A stretch of 24,328 bases of DNA from Desulfoprunum sp. (GCA_030696435.1 JAUYSF010000471.1:1-24328), one strand, 5' to 3'; numbered from the stretch's first letter, positions 1 to 8,732 are shown. The notes: generated from the sequence alone by a model not told the origin. A program made the numbers and translations.

Positions 1-1209
1 AACCTTGACGTGGTGATGTGCCACGAAATCACCACCCCCATCGCCATCATGGATCTTGTCGAAAAAGGCATGGACAGGGTCTTTGACAGAACCAAGATCA
101 AGGCGGTCATCGACCATGTCACCCCGGCCAAGGATTCCAAAACCGCCACCCAGGGCAAGATTATGCGGGATTGGGCGAAACGGCACCAGATTGAAGACTT
201 CTTCGATGTCGGGGCAAACGGAGTCTGTCATGCCCTTTTCCCTGAAAAAGGTTTTGTCAGACCTGGCTATACGGTCATCATGGGCGATTCGCACACCTGC
301 ACCCACGGGGCCTTTGGCGCCTTTGCCGCAGGTGTCGGGACCACCGATCTCGAGGTCGGCATCTACAAGGGCGTCTGTTCCTTCAGGCTTCCTGAGACCC
401 TAAAGATCGTAATTAGCGGCCAACTCCAGACCGGGGTCACTGCCAAGGACGTTATTCTCGCGGTCATAAAAAAACTGACGGTGAATGGCGGCACGGACAA
501 GGTCATCGAATTCGTCGGACCGGTAGTGGACGCAATGACCATGTCGGCCAGAATGACCATCTGCAATATGGCGGTCGAGGCTGGAGCCACCTGCGGCATC
601 TGCCTGCCCGACCGGGTCACTGCCGAATATCTCTGGCCTTTTATCAAGGATGACTACGCCACGCTCGAAGATGCCGTAACGGATTATGCCAAATGGCATT
701 CTGACCGGGATGCCGAATATGCCCAATCCCTTGAGCTTGATGTCACCGACCTCGTCCCCCAGATCACCTTCGGCTTCAAGCCCGATCAGGTCAAGAATAT
801 CGATGAAATGGCCGGAACCCCGATCGACCAGATCTATATCGGTTCCTGCACCAACGGTCGCATTGAAGATCTGCGGGATGCCGCTCTGCTCCTCAAAGGC
901 AGGAAGCTGGCAAAAGGGGTCCGGGGCGTGGTAACGCCTGCAACCCCGAAGATCTTCAGCCAGGCCCTTGATGAAGGCATCATCAAGACATTCATGGATG
1001 CCGGCTTCTGCGTCCTGAACCCCACCTGTGGGGCCTGCCTGGGCATGAGTTCCGGAGTTTTAGCGGAAGGTGAAGTCTGCGCTTCAACGACAAACCGCAA
1101 CTTCAACGGTCGGATGGGCAAAGGTGGCATGGTCCACCTCATGAGCCCGTTTTCAGCAGCAGCTGCTGCCATAACCGGGGTCATTACCGACCCGAGAAAA
1201 TATCTTTGA
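1..1209 (+). CDS. leuC: 3-isopropylmalate dehydratase large subunit (5'-truncated by window edge)
   Basis: Large subunit of isopropylmalate isomerase, which interconverts 2- and 3-isopropylmalate in leucine synthesis and carries a [4Fe-4S] cluster. The reading frame is open from base 1 and the first visible residues (VVMCHEITTPIAIMDL) normally follow about 25-30 residues of N terminus, so the true start lies upstream. The in-frame GTG codons at 10 and 13 are internal valines. Cluster-binding signatures are visible: GSCTNGR in the middle and PTCGACLGM near the C terminus, with GDSHTCTHGAFGAFAAGVGT upstream. About 402 codons are present, which with the missing part fits the roughly 420-residue short LeuC type found in many anaerobes and archaea. 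leuD follows 23 bp downstream in the same operon. Homoaconitase-type relatives share the fold, but pairing with this LeuD favours leucine synthesis. Confidence 0.95.
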   Translation, partial: NLDVVMCHEITTPIAIMDLVEKGMDRVFDRTKIKAVIDHVTPAKDSKTATQGKIMRDWAKRHQIEDFFDVGANGVCHALFPEKGFVRPGYTVIMGDSHTCTHGAFGAFAAGVGTTDLEVGIYKGVCSFRLPETLKIVISGQLQTGVTAKDVILAVIKKLTVNGGTDKVIEFVGPVVDAMTMSARMTICNMAVEAGATCGICLPDRVTAEYLWPFIKDDYATLEDAVTDYAKWHSDRDAEYAQSLELDVTDLVPQITFGFKPDQVKNIDEMAGTPIDQIYIGSCTNGRIEDLRDAALLLKGRKLAKGVRGVVTPATPKIFSQALDEGIIKTFMDAGFCVLNPTCGACLGMSSGVLAEGEVCASTTNRNFNGRMGKGGMVHLMSPFSAAAAAITGVITDPRKYL

Positions 1210-1232
1210 TTTAGAAATAAGAGGTTTCAGAT

Positions 1233-1769
1233 ATGAAAGAATTTGGTGGTCCAGCAGTCTTTCTGGACAGAAACGACATCAACACCGACGAGATAATCCC
1301 GGCGAAATACCTCACCGAAATCACCAAAACCGCCCTCAAACCCCACCTTCTTGAAGATCTTCTTCTTGACGGAAAGCCCTTTGAGGCCCACTCCGAGGCC
1401 ATGCAAAAGGCCCAGGTGGTGATATCAAGGGCCAATTTCGGCTGCGGCTCCTCACGAGAACACGCCGTATGGGCCTTTGAGGTCAACGACATCAATGTGA
1501 TCATCGCCGAAAGTTTTGCCCGGATCTTCAGACAGAATATGTTCAACTGCGGCATCCTGGCGATTGAACTAAAAAAAGAGAATCTCGACACCCTCTTTGC
1601 CATGCAGGGCTCCATCCAGATTAAAATAGATCTGCAGAACAGTACCATGACCGCGATATCCGACAACCCGGCCCAGAAGGATGCCTCCTGCTCATACCAG
1701 ATGAACGCCCTGGATCGAGATCTCGTAGCAGCCGGCGGCTGGCTGGCCTTTGCCGACCAACGGTACTGA
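1233..1769 (+). CDS. leuD: 3-isopropylmalate dehydratase small subunit
   Basis: Small, swivelling subunit that forms the heterodimeric isomerase with LeuC. It is 178 residues long, in the usual range for the short LeuD type (about 160-200). It contains the family signature NFGCGSSREHAVWA at about residues 68-81, which lines the substrate pocket, and the N-terminal DRNDINTDEIIPAKYL motif. The ATG at 1233 is preceded by a purine-rich AGAGG about ten bases upstream. It is spaced 23 bp from leuC and is surely co-transcribed with it. A long hairpin follows within 35 bp of the stop, so the leu transcript probably ends here. Nothing odd is seen. Confidence 0.96.
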   Translation: MKEFGGPAVFLDRNDINTDEIIPAKYLTEITKTALKPHLLEDLLLDGKPFEAHSEAMQKAQVVISRANFGCGSSREHAVWAFEVNDINVIIAESFARIFRQNMFNCGILAIELKKENLDTLFAMQGSIQIKIDLQNSTMTAISDNPAQKDASCSYQMNALDRDLVAAGGWLAFADQRY

Positions 1770-1798
1770 TCACCCAGTATCTATCTCCTTCATTCCAT

Positions 1799-1847
1799 AA
1801 AAAAAGGGCCTCGCCTGGATCATCAAGAGATCCAGGCGAGGCCCTTT
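1799..1847 (-). terminator. Strong intrinsic terminator between convergent leuD and dnaJ-like genes
   Basis: A perfect 19-bp inverted repeat (1803-1821 with 1829-1847) closes a 7-base loop. On the minus strand the stem runs into seven T residues (A run at 1799-1805 on plus), the classic Rho-independent form, so it should end the leftward dnaJ-like transcript. On the plus strand only TTT follows the stem, but the stem is stable enough that it may also stop the leuCD transcript. Confidence 0.9.
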
Positions 1848-1867
1848 CACGTTGGTTCTTCTTTGGA

Positions 1868-2803
1868 CTACAGCCCCAGTTTCTGCAGCTGCACGATGAG
1901 TTCTTCCTGCTCCTGGCTCAATTCTTTTGGCACCTCAACACCAAGTCGGACATAGATATCGCCACGATCGCCTAGAGGGCCTTGGGGGAGCCCGTGACCT
2001 TTCAGGCGCAGTCTCGATTCATTGACCGAACAGGGAGGGATGGTGACCGAAAATTTCTTACCCTCAAGGGTCTCGACCTCGACTTTTGTCCCCAGACAAG
2101 CCTCACTGAAGGGAATCAGCTTCTCAATGATCAGATCATCTCCCTCACGGGTAAAACGATCATGGGCCGCAACATCGACCTTGAGATACAGATCTCCCGG
2201 AGGTCCACCAGCAGGCGAAGGGTTGCCTTTTTCCTTCAACCTCAATTTTTTTCCAGCTTCAATCCCTTTGGGTATCTTGACACTGACATTCTGGGCAGAG
2301 CCATTGGTGCGCAGGGTGATATTTCTCTCGGCGCCGTGCATGATATCTTCCAGAGTGACGGTTATCTGGTAGGTCAGATCCTGGCCTTTGGCGGGCTGTT
2401 GGCCGCAACCTCCCGAACCGCAGCCCTGCCCGGCCATATCCTGCCCGAAGAACGAGAACTGCCCTGGGCCACCACCCATATTCGAGCGAAAGTGCATATT
2501 CTGCTTGCCTCCGCCGCCAAAGTTGAATTGCCTCAGAATATCGTTGATATCAAAATTTCGAAAAATATCCTCTTGGGAGTAGCGCTGGTGGAAATTCGCA
2601 GAACCATAGGTGTCATACTGCTTTTTCTTCTCAGGATCGGAAAGAACGGCATAGGCCTCACTGATTTCCTTGAACTTCTCTTCAGCTGCCTTATCACCGT
2701 CGTTCTTGTCGGGATGATATTTTAAGGCGAGTTTTCTATATGATTTTTTAATCTCAGCGGGTGTAGAACCCTTGGTTACACCTAAAATATCGTAGTATTC
2801 CAT
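1868..2803 (-). CDS. cbpA: DnaJ/CbpA-type co-chaperone without zinc-finger domain
   Basis: Class B J-domain protein, 311 residues, that would stimulate DnaK ATPase and bind unfolded clients in the cytoplasm. The J domain spans residues 1-70 with the HPD motif at 30-32. A Gly/Phe-rich linker (about 95-135) leads into two C-terminal beta domains (about 140-215 and 220-300). The CxxCxGxG zinc repeats of true DnaJ are absent, and the length matches CbpA. The linker holds the short cysteine motif CGSGGC (C128 and C133). No dnaK or grpE is nearby. Translation starts at ATG 2803 without an obvious Shine-Dalgarno. A sigma70-like promoter lies about 90 bp upstream, separating it from ssb. The symbol is by resemblance; a dnaJ paralogue name would be equally fair. 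Confidence 0.9.
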   Translation of the reverse strand: MEYYDILGVTKGSTPAEIKKSYRKLALKYHPDKNDGDKAAEEKFKEISEAYAVLSDPEKKKQYDTYGSANFHQRYSQEDIFRNFDINDILRQFNFGGGGKQNMHFRSNMGGGPGQFSFFGQDMAGQGCGSGGCGQQPAKGQDLTYQITVTLEDIMHGAERNITLRTNGSAQNVSVKIPKGIEAGKKLRLKEKGNPSPAGGPPGDLYLKVDVAAHDRFTREGDDLIIEKLIPFSEACLGTKVEVETLEGKKFSVTIPPCSVNESRLRLKGHGLPQGPLGDRGDIYVRLGVEVPKELSQEQEELIVQLQKLGL

Positions 2804-2888
2804 TACAGTTGCATAACAATGTGCGAGTGGCTCTCTCTACTTTTCCTAGAGAGAAGTGAAGCTATTCCTTTTGTCTGTTCCTCTCAGC

Positions 2889-2917
2889 ACAATATGACTG
2901 CTTGGAGATGAGGTCAA
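2889..2917 (-). promoter_or_regulatory. Candidate sigma70 promoter of the dnaJ-like gene, with leader hairpin
   Basis: On the minus strand TTGACC (2917-2912) is followed after 17 bases by TATTGT (2894-2889). The predicted start is about 80 bases ahead of the ATG. The leader contains an 8-bp stem with a 7-base loop (2832-2839 pairs with 2847-2854). No clear sigma32 consensus was found, although CTTGAC partly resembles a heat-shock -35. The element was judged by eye only. Confidence 0.4.
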
Positions 2918-3015
2918 GACCGCCTCTTCAGGGAAAACGGACACTGACGAGACACAAAAAACCTGTCTAGACAAAGAACCCACCCCTATTTTTCCTGTTT
3001 GTGCATATACAATCT

Positions 3016-3441
3016 CTAAAACGGCACATCCTCACCCGTTCCCATCATTCCCGCCGGAGGTTCGGGAAATGAAGAATCCTGATAGCCGCCGCCGTAACTC
3101 TCCTGATCAGATCCGCCACGAGCGCTCAACATTTTCATCTCCCGGGCGATAATCTCGGTGGTGTATTTTTCATTGCCGTTCGGATCCGTCCATTTTCTGG
3201 TCTGAATCTTTCCTTCAATGTAAACCTTTGAGCCTTTGTGGAGATACTCGCCGCAGATCTCAGCAAGACGGGCCCAGGCCACAATCCGGTGCCACTCAGT
3301 CTGATCCTGCATCTGACCATCTTTGCCTTTGAACTTCTCGGTTGTTGCCATCCGAAAAGTAGCGACAGCTGCTCCGCTCTGGGTGTATCTGATCTCTGGA
3401 TCAGCGCCTAAGTTACCGATAAGTATTACTTTATTTACCAT
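3016..3441 (-). CDS. ssb: Single-stranded DNA-binding protein
   Basis: SSB coats single-stranded DNA during replication, recombination and repair and recruits partners through its C-terminal tip. The start was set at ATG 3441 because AAGGAG sits 8 bases upstream and the protein then begins with the canonical [20 protein letters not shown]. The longer frame to 3516 would add 25 unrelated residues and overrun the promoter. The 141-residue product has the OB fold at about 1-105 with [22 protein letters not shown] Gly/Pro-rich linker follows, and the acidic tip GEDVPF matches the partner-binding DDIPF-type ending. The length is slightly shorter than E. coli SSB (178). It lies downstream of the SPL-like gene on the same strand but has its own promoter. 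Confidence 0.96.
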   Translation of the reverse strand: MVNKVILIGNLGADPEIRYTQSGAAVATFRMATTEKFKGKDGQMQDQTEWHRIVAWARLAEICGEYLHKGSKVYIEGKIQTRKWTDPNGNEKYTTEIIAREMKMLSARGGSDQESYGGGYQDSSFPEPPAGMMGTGEDVPF

Positions 3442-3495
3442 GACCTGTTCTCCTTGGAAGATAAGCAAATAGTTTTTATATGTCGACTGAGCCGC

Positions 3496-3523
3496 AGTAT
3501 ACGATAGAATTCCCAAAGGACAA
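3496..3523 (-). promoter_or_regulatory. Candidate sigma70 promoter of ssb
   Basis: On the minus strand TTGTCC (3523-3518), a 16-base spacer and TATACT (3501-3496, 5 of 6 to consensus) lie about 55 bases ahead of the ssb ATG at 3441. The position supports the short SSB start, because the longer frame would begin upstream of the predicted transcript start. The rest of the 147-bp gap to the SPL-like stop shows no other feature. Confidence 0.5.
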
Positions 3524-3588
3524 GTTTTTATCTCAAGGCCAAAAGAGAATTCTCACAAGGCACCTTCAGTCCTTGCGTACGGCGATAA

Positions 3589-4737
3589 TCACCCGGCCGG
3601 AAAAACCGTCTTGTCCAGCATGGCGGCAATTCCACCGAATTGATCGGGGATATAGCCCATCACCTCTTGCCAGATTTCCTTGCTTTCCATGCAGAAATAA
3701 ATGCAGGTCTCGGGGGCGGCCCGTTCTTTAAGCAACTGATAGATCAAGCGGTACAAGGCGACGCGATTTTTCCGATAATATCGTGACTTGCCATCAAGAC
3801 CCTCAATAAATTCCTGAAAATATATGCCTGAACCGGGAAACCGATCAATACCGATCTCTTTGAGTTTTGGCAGAAACCGTAGAGCCCCGAGGGAAATCCA
3901 GGCGATTGACCGGGCTGGAACCGTCTTAAAAAGCAGCTCGATCGTTGCCGGATATCCATCCTGCCACCCCGGATAATCAATTAGGGGATCGAAATGAAAT
4001 GCCAGTTTATAGCCCCACTCAGCGCACTGTCGTGCGGCCTCAAGGCGTTCCGTGAGAGTTGCCGAACGGAGCTCTTCATGCTGCATGATCTGCGGGCTGT
4101 TGAGTGACCAGGCAATTACCGTATGCCCATTGTGTTTGAGTCCTATGAGGTTTGCAATGACAGCACTCTTGGTCTTCAATTCAAGCACGGCGTTGTTTTT
4201 TTGGGCAAAGTATTCCACCAGAATCTTACTCAATCCTGTCAGGCGATCAAGGGCCAGGGAATCGGTAAACTCGCCGGTACCGATCCTGAACAGGCGATCT
4301 GGCTCGGCATCAAGGGCCAGGTCGAGTTCTGAGAGCAGGACACCAATGTTGACATACGAAGTGATCCAAGGCTTGTTGAGATAGGCCTGGAGGATGCAAT
4401 ACACACAATCCATCGGACAGTTCATGCCGGTTGTGAGCACCTGGTATGAACAGCACTGATATTCCTTGGTCCCCGGGCAGGGCTTGAAAAACTGACCTCT
4501 GTTGGCGCAAAGATAGAGGTGCTGTTTACCGAAACGCAGGTTTTCCGGATAGTCGCAATCAAATTGCAGAGGTTCTTGACGGTCGGCAACAACGGACCAG
4601 GGCAAACCGGCTCGATCAAGTATTTCACGGGTATAGGCCAGATCCAGACAGCTCTCTTCGACATGGATATGCTTGAGATAGAGGGAAGGATCCTTCCACG
4701 AATGCTGTTTTTTCATAGGTTGGGTTAGTATATTCAC
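3589..4737 (-). CDS. Spore photoproduct lyase-like radical SAM protein
   Basis: A 382-residue radical SAM protein related to SplB, which repairs the UV lesion spore photoproduct in Bacillus and Clostridium spores. The cluster motif C-x3-C-x2-C is at residues 107, 111 and 114 (NCPMDCVYC). Downstream stretches match the SPL family: KHNG, WSLNSP (SPL has FSINSD), and an AEWGYKLAFHFDPLIDYPGWQDGY block. By alignment from memory, the hydrogen-donor Cys141 of B. subtilis SPL falls at Glu156 in GTGEFTDSLALD, so canonical lesion reversal is doubtful. The GTG start at 4737 overlaps the upstream glycosyltransferase stop (GTGA). An internal ATG at 4716 is an alternative and neither has a good Shine-Dalgarno. 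The role is unknown; nothing else in the window suggests sporulation. Confidence 0.85.
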   Translation of the reverse strand: MNILTQPMKKQHSWKDPSLYLKHIHVEESCLDLAYTREILDRAGLPWSVVADRQEPLQFDCDYPENLRFGKQHLYLCANRGQFFKPCPGTKEYQCCSYQVLTTGMNCPMDCVYCILQAYLNKPWITSYVNIGVLLSELDLALDAEPDRLFRIGTGEFTDSLALDRLTGLSKILVEYFAQKNNAVLELKTKSAVIANLIGLKHNGHTVIAWSLNSPQIMQHEELRSATLTERLEAARQCAEWGYKLAFHFDPLIDYPGWQDGYPATIELLFKTVPARSIAWISLGALRFLPKLKEIGIDRFPGSGIYFQEFIEGLDGKSRYYRKNRVALYRLIYQLLKERAAPETCIYFCMESKEIWQEVMGYIPDQFGGIAAMLDKTVFPAG

Positions 4738-5612
4738 ACCGAATGGGGGAAATCAGTTTCCAGGGAAGTTGCCAGGCGCAAGAGATGGTGCCCTTCTGCG
4801 ATTTTACCGTATTTGAGACAGCCTTTACCATATACCAAGCATTTCTTTATAAGCTCCCGCCTGGTCTCTTTTTCCTGAACAGCAGAAAGCACTCCGGACT
4901 TCATAAGCCTCAGTAGGGATTCTATCCGGAATCGATCCATGCCCGTACGGTATTGGTAGGAGACTTGGTCGTCTCTGCCCCCTTCTTTCACCGTAAGGGC
5001 CTCATCGACCAGCAGAAAGGCGTAACGGCAGCTGCTCCGCAGCCAGAAATCATAATCTTCACAACAACGCATCGACTCATCAAACAGGCCAATTTGGCAA
5101 AAAATTTCTTTTTTCAGCATAACCGTTGACATGCCAACAGTGCACAGTTCAAGACAATGGCTGAAGATATCACCATGACTGGGAATATGCCTCTTTTTCT
5201 GATTCAAATGCTGGCCACATCGCAACCAGCGTTCTCGGGTATGACTGACACAATAGTGAGGATATTTCTCCATCAGGTAAAACTGCTGTTCCAGTTTTTT
5301 TCTCTGCCAGTGATCATCCGAATCAAGAAAGGCAACCGTCTCACAGCGGGCCTTGTCTATTCCAAGATTGCGGGCCGCGGCCGGGCCCCTGTTCTCCTGA
5401 GAGATCACGTGAATATCTATGCCGTGATGATCCGCTAAAAAAGCAGCAAGTGTCGTGTGGCTTTCATCTGTTGAACCATCATCAACAACAATAATCTCCT
5501 CGCAGCTCACCGTCTGGTTAAAAACAGAAATCAGGGCTCGACAGAGCAAGGCCGAACGGTTGTAGGTCGGAATGATGACCGACACAGGGATTTTCGTTGT
5601 TTTCAAGGACAA
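4734..5612 (-). CDS. Family 2 glycosyltransferase
   Basis: A 292-residue GT-A fold glycosyltransferase that would move a sugar from a nucleotide donor to an envelope or protein acceptor. The opening VSVIIPTYNRSALL, the nucleotide-binding DDGSTD (about 44-49), the metal-binding DSDD (97-100) and the catalytic-type ED in CCEDYDFWLR (E185, D186) are all visible. No membrane segment is evident, so it is probably cytoplasmic or membrane-associated. The C-terminal 90 residues are helical and rich in Lys and Arg. The start is uncertain: TTG at 5612 or TTG at 5606, neither with a strong ribosome binding site. Its stop overlaps the SPL-like start, so the two are co-transcribed. No other polysaccharide genes are nearby, so donor and acceptor cannot be named. 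Confidence 0.88.
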   Translation of the reverse strand: MSLKTTKIPVSVIIPTYNRSALLCRALISVFNQTVSCEEIIVVDDGSTDESHTTLAAFLADHHGIDIHVISQENRGPAAARNLGIDKARCETVAFLDSDDHWQRKKLEQQFYLMEKYPHYCVSHTRERWLRCGQHLNQKKRHIPSHGDIFSHCLELCTVGMSTVMLKKEIFCQIGLFDESMRCCEDYDFWLRSSCRYAFLLVDEALTVKEGGRDDQVSYQYRTGMDRFRIESLLRLMKSGVLSAVQEKETRRELIKKCLVYGKGCLKYGKIAEGHHLLRLATSLETDFPHSV

Positions 5613-5740
5613 TACTCTGTAATTATAAATTAAATTGTATTATATATGGCATTTTTCCTGATGAATACGGTATAATCTTTGATTTGAAATTATACTCTTT
5701 CCCCTACAGAAGTTTAAATAAAAGATCTTAATATTAGTCA

Positions 5741-7273
5741 ATGACCACAGATATACTTATAAATTCAAGGAGCTACGAAGTCAGGCTGGCCCTTGTTGAA
5801 AATAACATCCTCACCGAGTTCCATATGCAGAGGCCAATGGAAAAAGGCCTTAAAGGAAACATCTACCGAGGAAAAGTGGTGCGCGTCCTGCCGGGAATGC
5901 AGGCAGCCTTTGTCGATATCGGCCTGGAACGCACAGGGTTTCTCTACGTTGATGATGTCTATGTCTCGGAAAAAGATATCAAGAATCGGATGATCGGACA
6001 AGTTCGCGTCCTGCCTCTGGATGACCTTTCCCCGGTTCAGAGCGAAAACAGCACACGACGCACGCAGGGCCTGAATATCGAGGAACTGCTCAGTGAAGGA
6101 CAGGATGTCCTCGTCCAAGTCTCAAAAGACCCCATTGGCACCAAAGGGGCGCGCCTTACCTGCCATATCACCCTACCCTGTAGAAACCTGGTCTTCATCC
6201 CATTGACCGACCATATCGGCGTCTCCAGAAAGATAGAAAACGAAGAGATCCGGACCATTCTCAAAGAGCAGATCGAAGAACTTCGCCCACAAGGCACCGG
6301 TTTCATTGTCAGAACCGTCGCTGAGCATGCAAAGGTCGAGGAGCTCGAAGCGGATATGGAGTTTCTGATGCTCCTCTGGGACGAAATCAGAGATCTTGCC
6401 AGAAGCTCAAAGATACCATCCCTGGTTTATGAAGATCTTGATATCACCCTCAGGTCCGTGCGGGATCTCTTTACCAGTGATGTCGACAGGCTGATCATTG
6501 ATGACAAGGCCGCCTATGAAAAATTGCTGCATTTTGTCCGGGCCTTTGCCCCTCAACTGCAGGAAAGAATCAGCCTCTACCAGGGAACAGCCCCTCTCTT
6601 TGAGACCTACGGCATTGAGGTTGAAATTACCCGCGCCATTGAGAAAAAGGTCTGGCTCCGCTCCGGTGGTTACATCATCATTGAGAGTACCGAGGCGCTT
6701 TCCGTCATTGATGTCAATACCGGGCGTTTCGTCGGCAAAAACGATCTTAATGAAACAATCTTCAAGACCAATATGGAGGCCGCCAAGGAAATCGCCTACC
6801 AGTTGCGCCTCAGAAATATCGGTGGCATAATCATCATTGATTTCATCGATATGGAAGATGAGTTTCACAGAGAAGAGCTCTTTGCCTCTTTCAAAGAAGC
6901 AGTGAAAAAAGATAAAAGCCGGATCAATATTCTGAGGCTGTCAGAATTCGGCCTGGTGCAGATGACCCGCAAGAGAAGCAGTGAGAACCTCCACCAGATG
7001 ATGTGTGAGCCATGCCATTACTGCGCCGGCGAAGGCATGCTCAAATCCTGCCGGACCATCTGCTATGATATTTTCAGAAAAATCAGCAGGAATGCGGCAA
7101 AGGCCTCAGGGAATACCGTGACCGTGCGTGTCCATCCCCGGATAGCCGACATGCTGCTCAAGGAAGAAGAACTGACCATTATCCAACTGGAGCAAGATAT
7201 CTCCAAGAGACTCATTGTGGCCCCGTCAAAGGACCTCCACATCGAAAAATACGAAATTATCTGGCAGAGATAA
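5741..7273 (+). CDS. rng: Ribonuclease G (RNase E/G family)
   Basis: Single-strand-specific endoribonuclease acting in rRNA 5' maturation and mRNA decay. It is 510 residues long, close to E. coli RNase G (489) and lacking the long scaffold tail of RNase E. The S1 RNA-binding domain spans about residues 37-135 (GNIYRGKVVRVLPGMQAAFVDIG). The catalytic magnesium-binding aspartates are visible as SVIDVNTGRFVG (D324) and IIIIDFIDM (D367). The zinc-link cysteines are in MCEPCHYC (C422, C425), with an additional Cys428. The ATG at 5741 lacks a strong Shine-Dalgarno and is preceded by an AT-rich divergent intergenic region (5613-5740). That region contains a TATAAT at 5671 but no matching -35. The M23 peptidase gene follows after 53 bp. 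Confidence 0.95.
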   Translation: MTTDILINSRSYEVRLALVENNILTEFHMQRPMEKGLKGNIYRGKVVRVLPGMQAAFVDIGLERTGFLYVDDVYVSEKDIKNRMIGQVRVLPLDDLSPVQSENSTRRTQGLNIEELLSEGQDVLVQVSKDPIGTKGARLTCHITLPCRNLVFIPLTDHIGVSRKIENEEIRTILKEQIEELRPQGTGFIVRTVAEHAKVEELEADMEFLMLLWDEIRDLARSSKIPSLVYEDLDITLRSVRDLFTSDVDRLIIDDKAAYEKLLHFVRAFAPQLQERISLYQGTAPLFETYGIEVEITRAIEKKVWLRSGGYIIIESTEALSVIDVNTGRFVGKNDLNETIFKTNMEAAKEIAYQLRLRNIGGIIIIDFIDMEDEFHREELFASFKEAVKKDKSRINILRLSEFGLVQMTRKRSSENLHQMMCEPCHYCAGEGMLKSCRTICYDIFRKISRNAAKASGNTVTVRVHPRIADMLLKEEELTIIQLEQDISKRLIVAPSKDLHIEKYEIIWQR

Positions 7274-7326
7274 TCGTTTTTTGCCCCAAACTTTTCAGTG
7301 TATTTGACTCAAGGAAATTCCAGATC

Positions 7327-8724
7327 ATGAAGACCAAGCCAACCAGACGTCTCAAAAAACAAGCGAGTATATCCGTCAAGCCAGGGAAATTTATTCCAAT
7401 TTTTCTTATCACATTCTTGCTGGCCACAGGTATTGCCAGTTTTTTTCTCTTTTTTGAGGGAGAAAAACCGACCGTCTCCTTTAATGATACCCTTGACCAT
7501 ATCGGTAAGCTTGCAAAGATCAGGTATACAATCACTGATTCCACAAGCGGTATTCAAAAGATACGCGTCACGGCGACACAGGGTGAGACAACGAAGGAAC
7601 TGTACGCAACAGATTATCCTCGCACCGTCTATATCGGAAAAATTGGCCCGACCGAGGATAAGCGGGAGATTAGTTTTGACCCGAAGAAACTCGGATTCAA
7701 AGAAGGGAAAATCCAGTTGACCATCGAGGCCCATGATTTCTCCCTTCGCGGCCTGCTCCAGGGCAACAAGACTCTTCTGACCAAAGAGATCACCGTCGAT
7801 CTCAACCCACCGAGCATAACCTTATTGCACAGTGAACGCTACATATCACCGGGGAGCACGGGGATCGCCATCTACCGCATTTCCGAGCCGGGATGCAAAA
7901 ACGGGGTCATGCTCAACGGCCACCTGAATCCGGGCTATCCTCTCGGCGCCAGTCATCCCGATACATATATTTCATACTTCACTCTTCCCTACGATGCGGA
8001 AGCAATCAGCGAGGCCCGGGTCATTGCCGCCGATCAAGCTGAAAACGCCACTTCAATGGCATTCTCCCCTGTTTTCCAAAAGATCGAACAGAAATTCGAC
8101 CGCATCAATATCACCGACGGTTTCCTCTCCGCTAAGATCCCGGAATTTGAGCAGCATTACCCGGAAATGAAGGGAACTCCCGTGGAAAAGTATCTCTATG
8201 CCAACAATACCGTCCGTGATGCCAACAATACAATTATCTCCGGGGTCTGCCAGCAATCCACCCCGGAACGATTATGGAAAGGCAAGTTCCTGCGTATGCT
8301 TGGTAGCCCAAAGGCCGGATTTGCCGACCACCGCACTTATTTTTATCAAGAGAAGGAGATAGACAAACAAGTGCATTTGGGCGTTGATATCGCCTCGACG
8401 GAACATATCGGTGTTCAGGCGGCAAATACAGGGAAGGTCGTTTATGCCGATTATCTTGGCATCTACGGCAATGCGGTCATCCTTGACCATGGCCAGGGGG
8501 TCTTCAGCCTCTACTCCCACCTGAGTCAGATCAATGCGGCCGTCGGAGACAAACTTGAACAGGGGAAAATCCTGGGACTCACCGGGACTTCAGGGATGGC
8601 AGGCGGCGATCATCTGCATTTTTCCATGATCATTAACGGGGTGTTCACCATGCCGAAAGAATGGTGGGATCCGCACTGGATTGAGGTCACTATAGAATCG
8701 CCACTGGTTGATTCTAAGATCTGA
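7327..8724 (+). CDS. Membrane-anchored M23 (LytM-type) peptidoglycan peptidase
   Basis: A 465-residue zinc endopeptidase predicted to cut peptide cross-bridges of peptidoglycan in the periplasm. A basic cytoplasmic head (1-21) precedes one membrane segment (about 22-43, FIPIFLITFLLATGIASFF). A beta-rich region of about 250 residues follows that I do not recognise, with Ig-like character (YTITDSTSGIQKIRVTATQG). The peptidase domain lies near residues 345-455. All zinc and catalytic motifs are present: HLGVD (H350, D354), YSHLS (H398) and HLHFS (H429, H431). It should therefore be active rather than a degenerate LytM activator. The start at ATG 7327 follows AAGGAAA. It probably shares a transcript with rng. 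A GC-rich hairpin follows the stop. Confidence 0.9.
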   Translation: MKTKPTRRLKKQASISVKPGKFIPIFLITFLLATGIASFFLFFEGEKPTVSFNDTLDHIGKLAKIRYTITDSTSGIQKIRVTATQGETTKELYATDYPRTVYIGKIGPTEDKREISFDPKKLGFKEGKIQLTIEAHDFSLRGLLQGNKTLLTKEITVDLNPPSITLLHSERYISPGSTGIAIYRISEPGCKNGVMLNGHLNPGYPLGASHPDTYISYFTLPYDAEAISEARVIAADQAENATSMAFSPVFQKIEQKFDRINITDGFLSAKIPEFEQHYPEMKGTPVEKYLYANNTVRDANNTIISGVCQQSTPERLWKGKFLRMLGSPKAGFADHRTYFYQEKEIDKQVHLGVDIASTEHIGVQAANTGKVVYADYLGIYGNAVILDHGQGVFSLYSHLSQINAAVGDKLEQGKILGLTGTSGMAGGDHLHFSMIINGVFTMPKEWWDPHWIEVTIESPLVDSKI

Positions 8725-8732
8725 TAGATCCA

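Noticed and set aside
1205..1215. TTTGATTTAGA at the leuC end, identical to one arm of the 14005-14090 element
   Set aside because: Only 11 bases, spans the leuC stop codon and lacks the second arm and core; most likely chance.
1982..2725. 247-codon open frame on the plus strand opposite the dnaJ-like gene
   Set aside because: It lies wholly antisense to a well-supported gene, has no recognisable domain and no ribosome binding site; long shadow frames are expected there.
5671..5676. TATAAT upstream of rng as a promoter
   Set aside because: No -35 match at proper spacing; the region is simply AT-rich, so any call would be weak.
8234..8520. Minus-strand frames within the M23 peptidase gene
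   Set aside because: Shadows of the peptidase domain, whose own frame carries all catalytic motifs.
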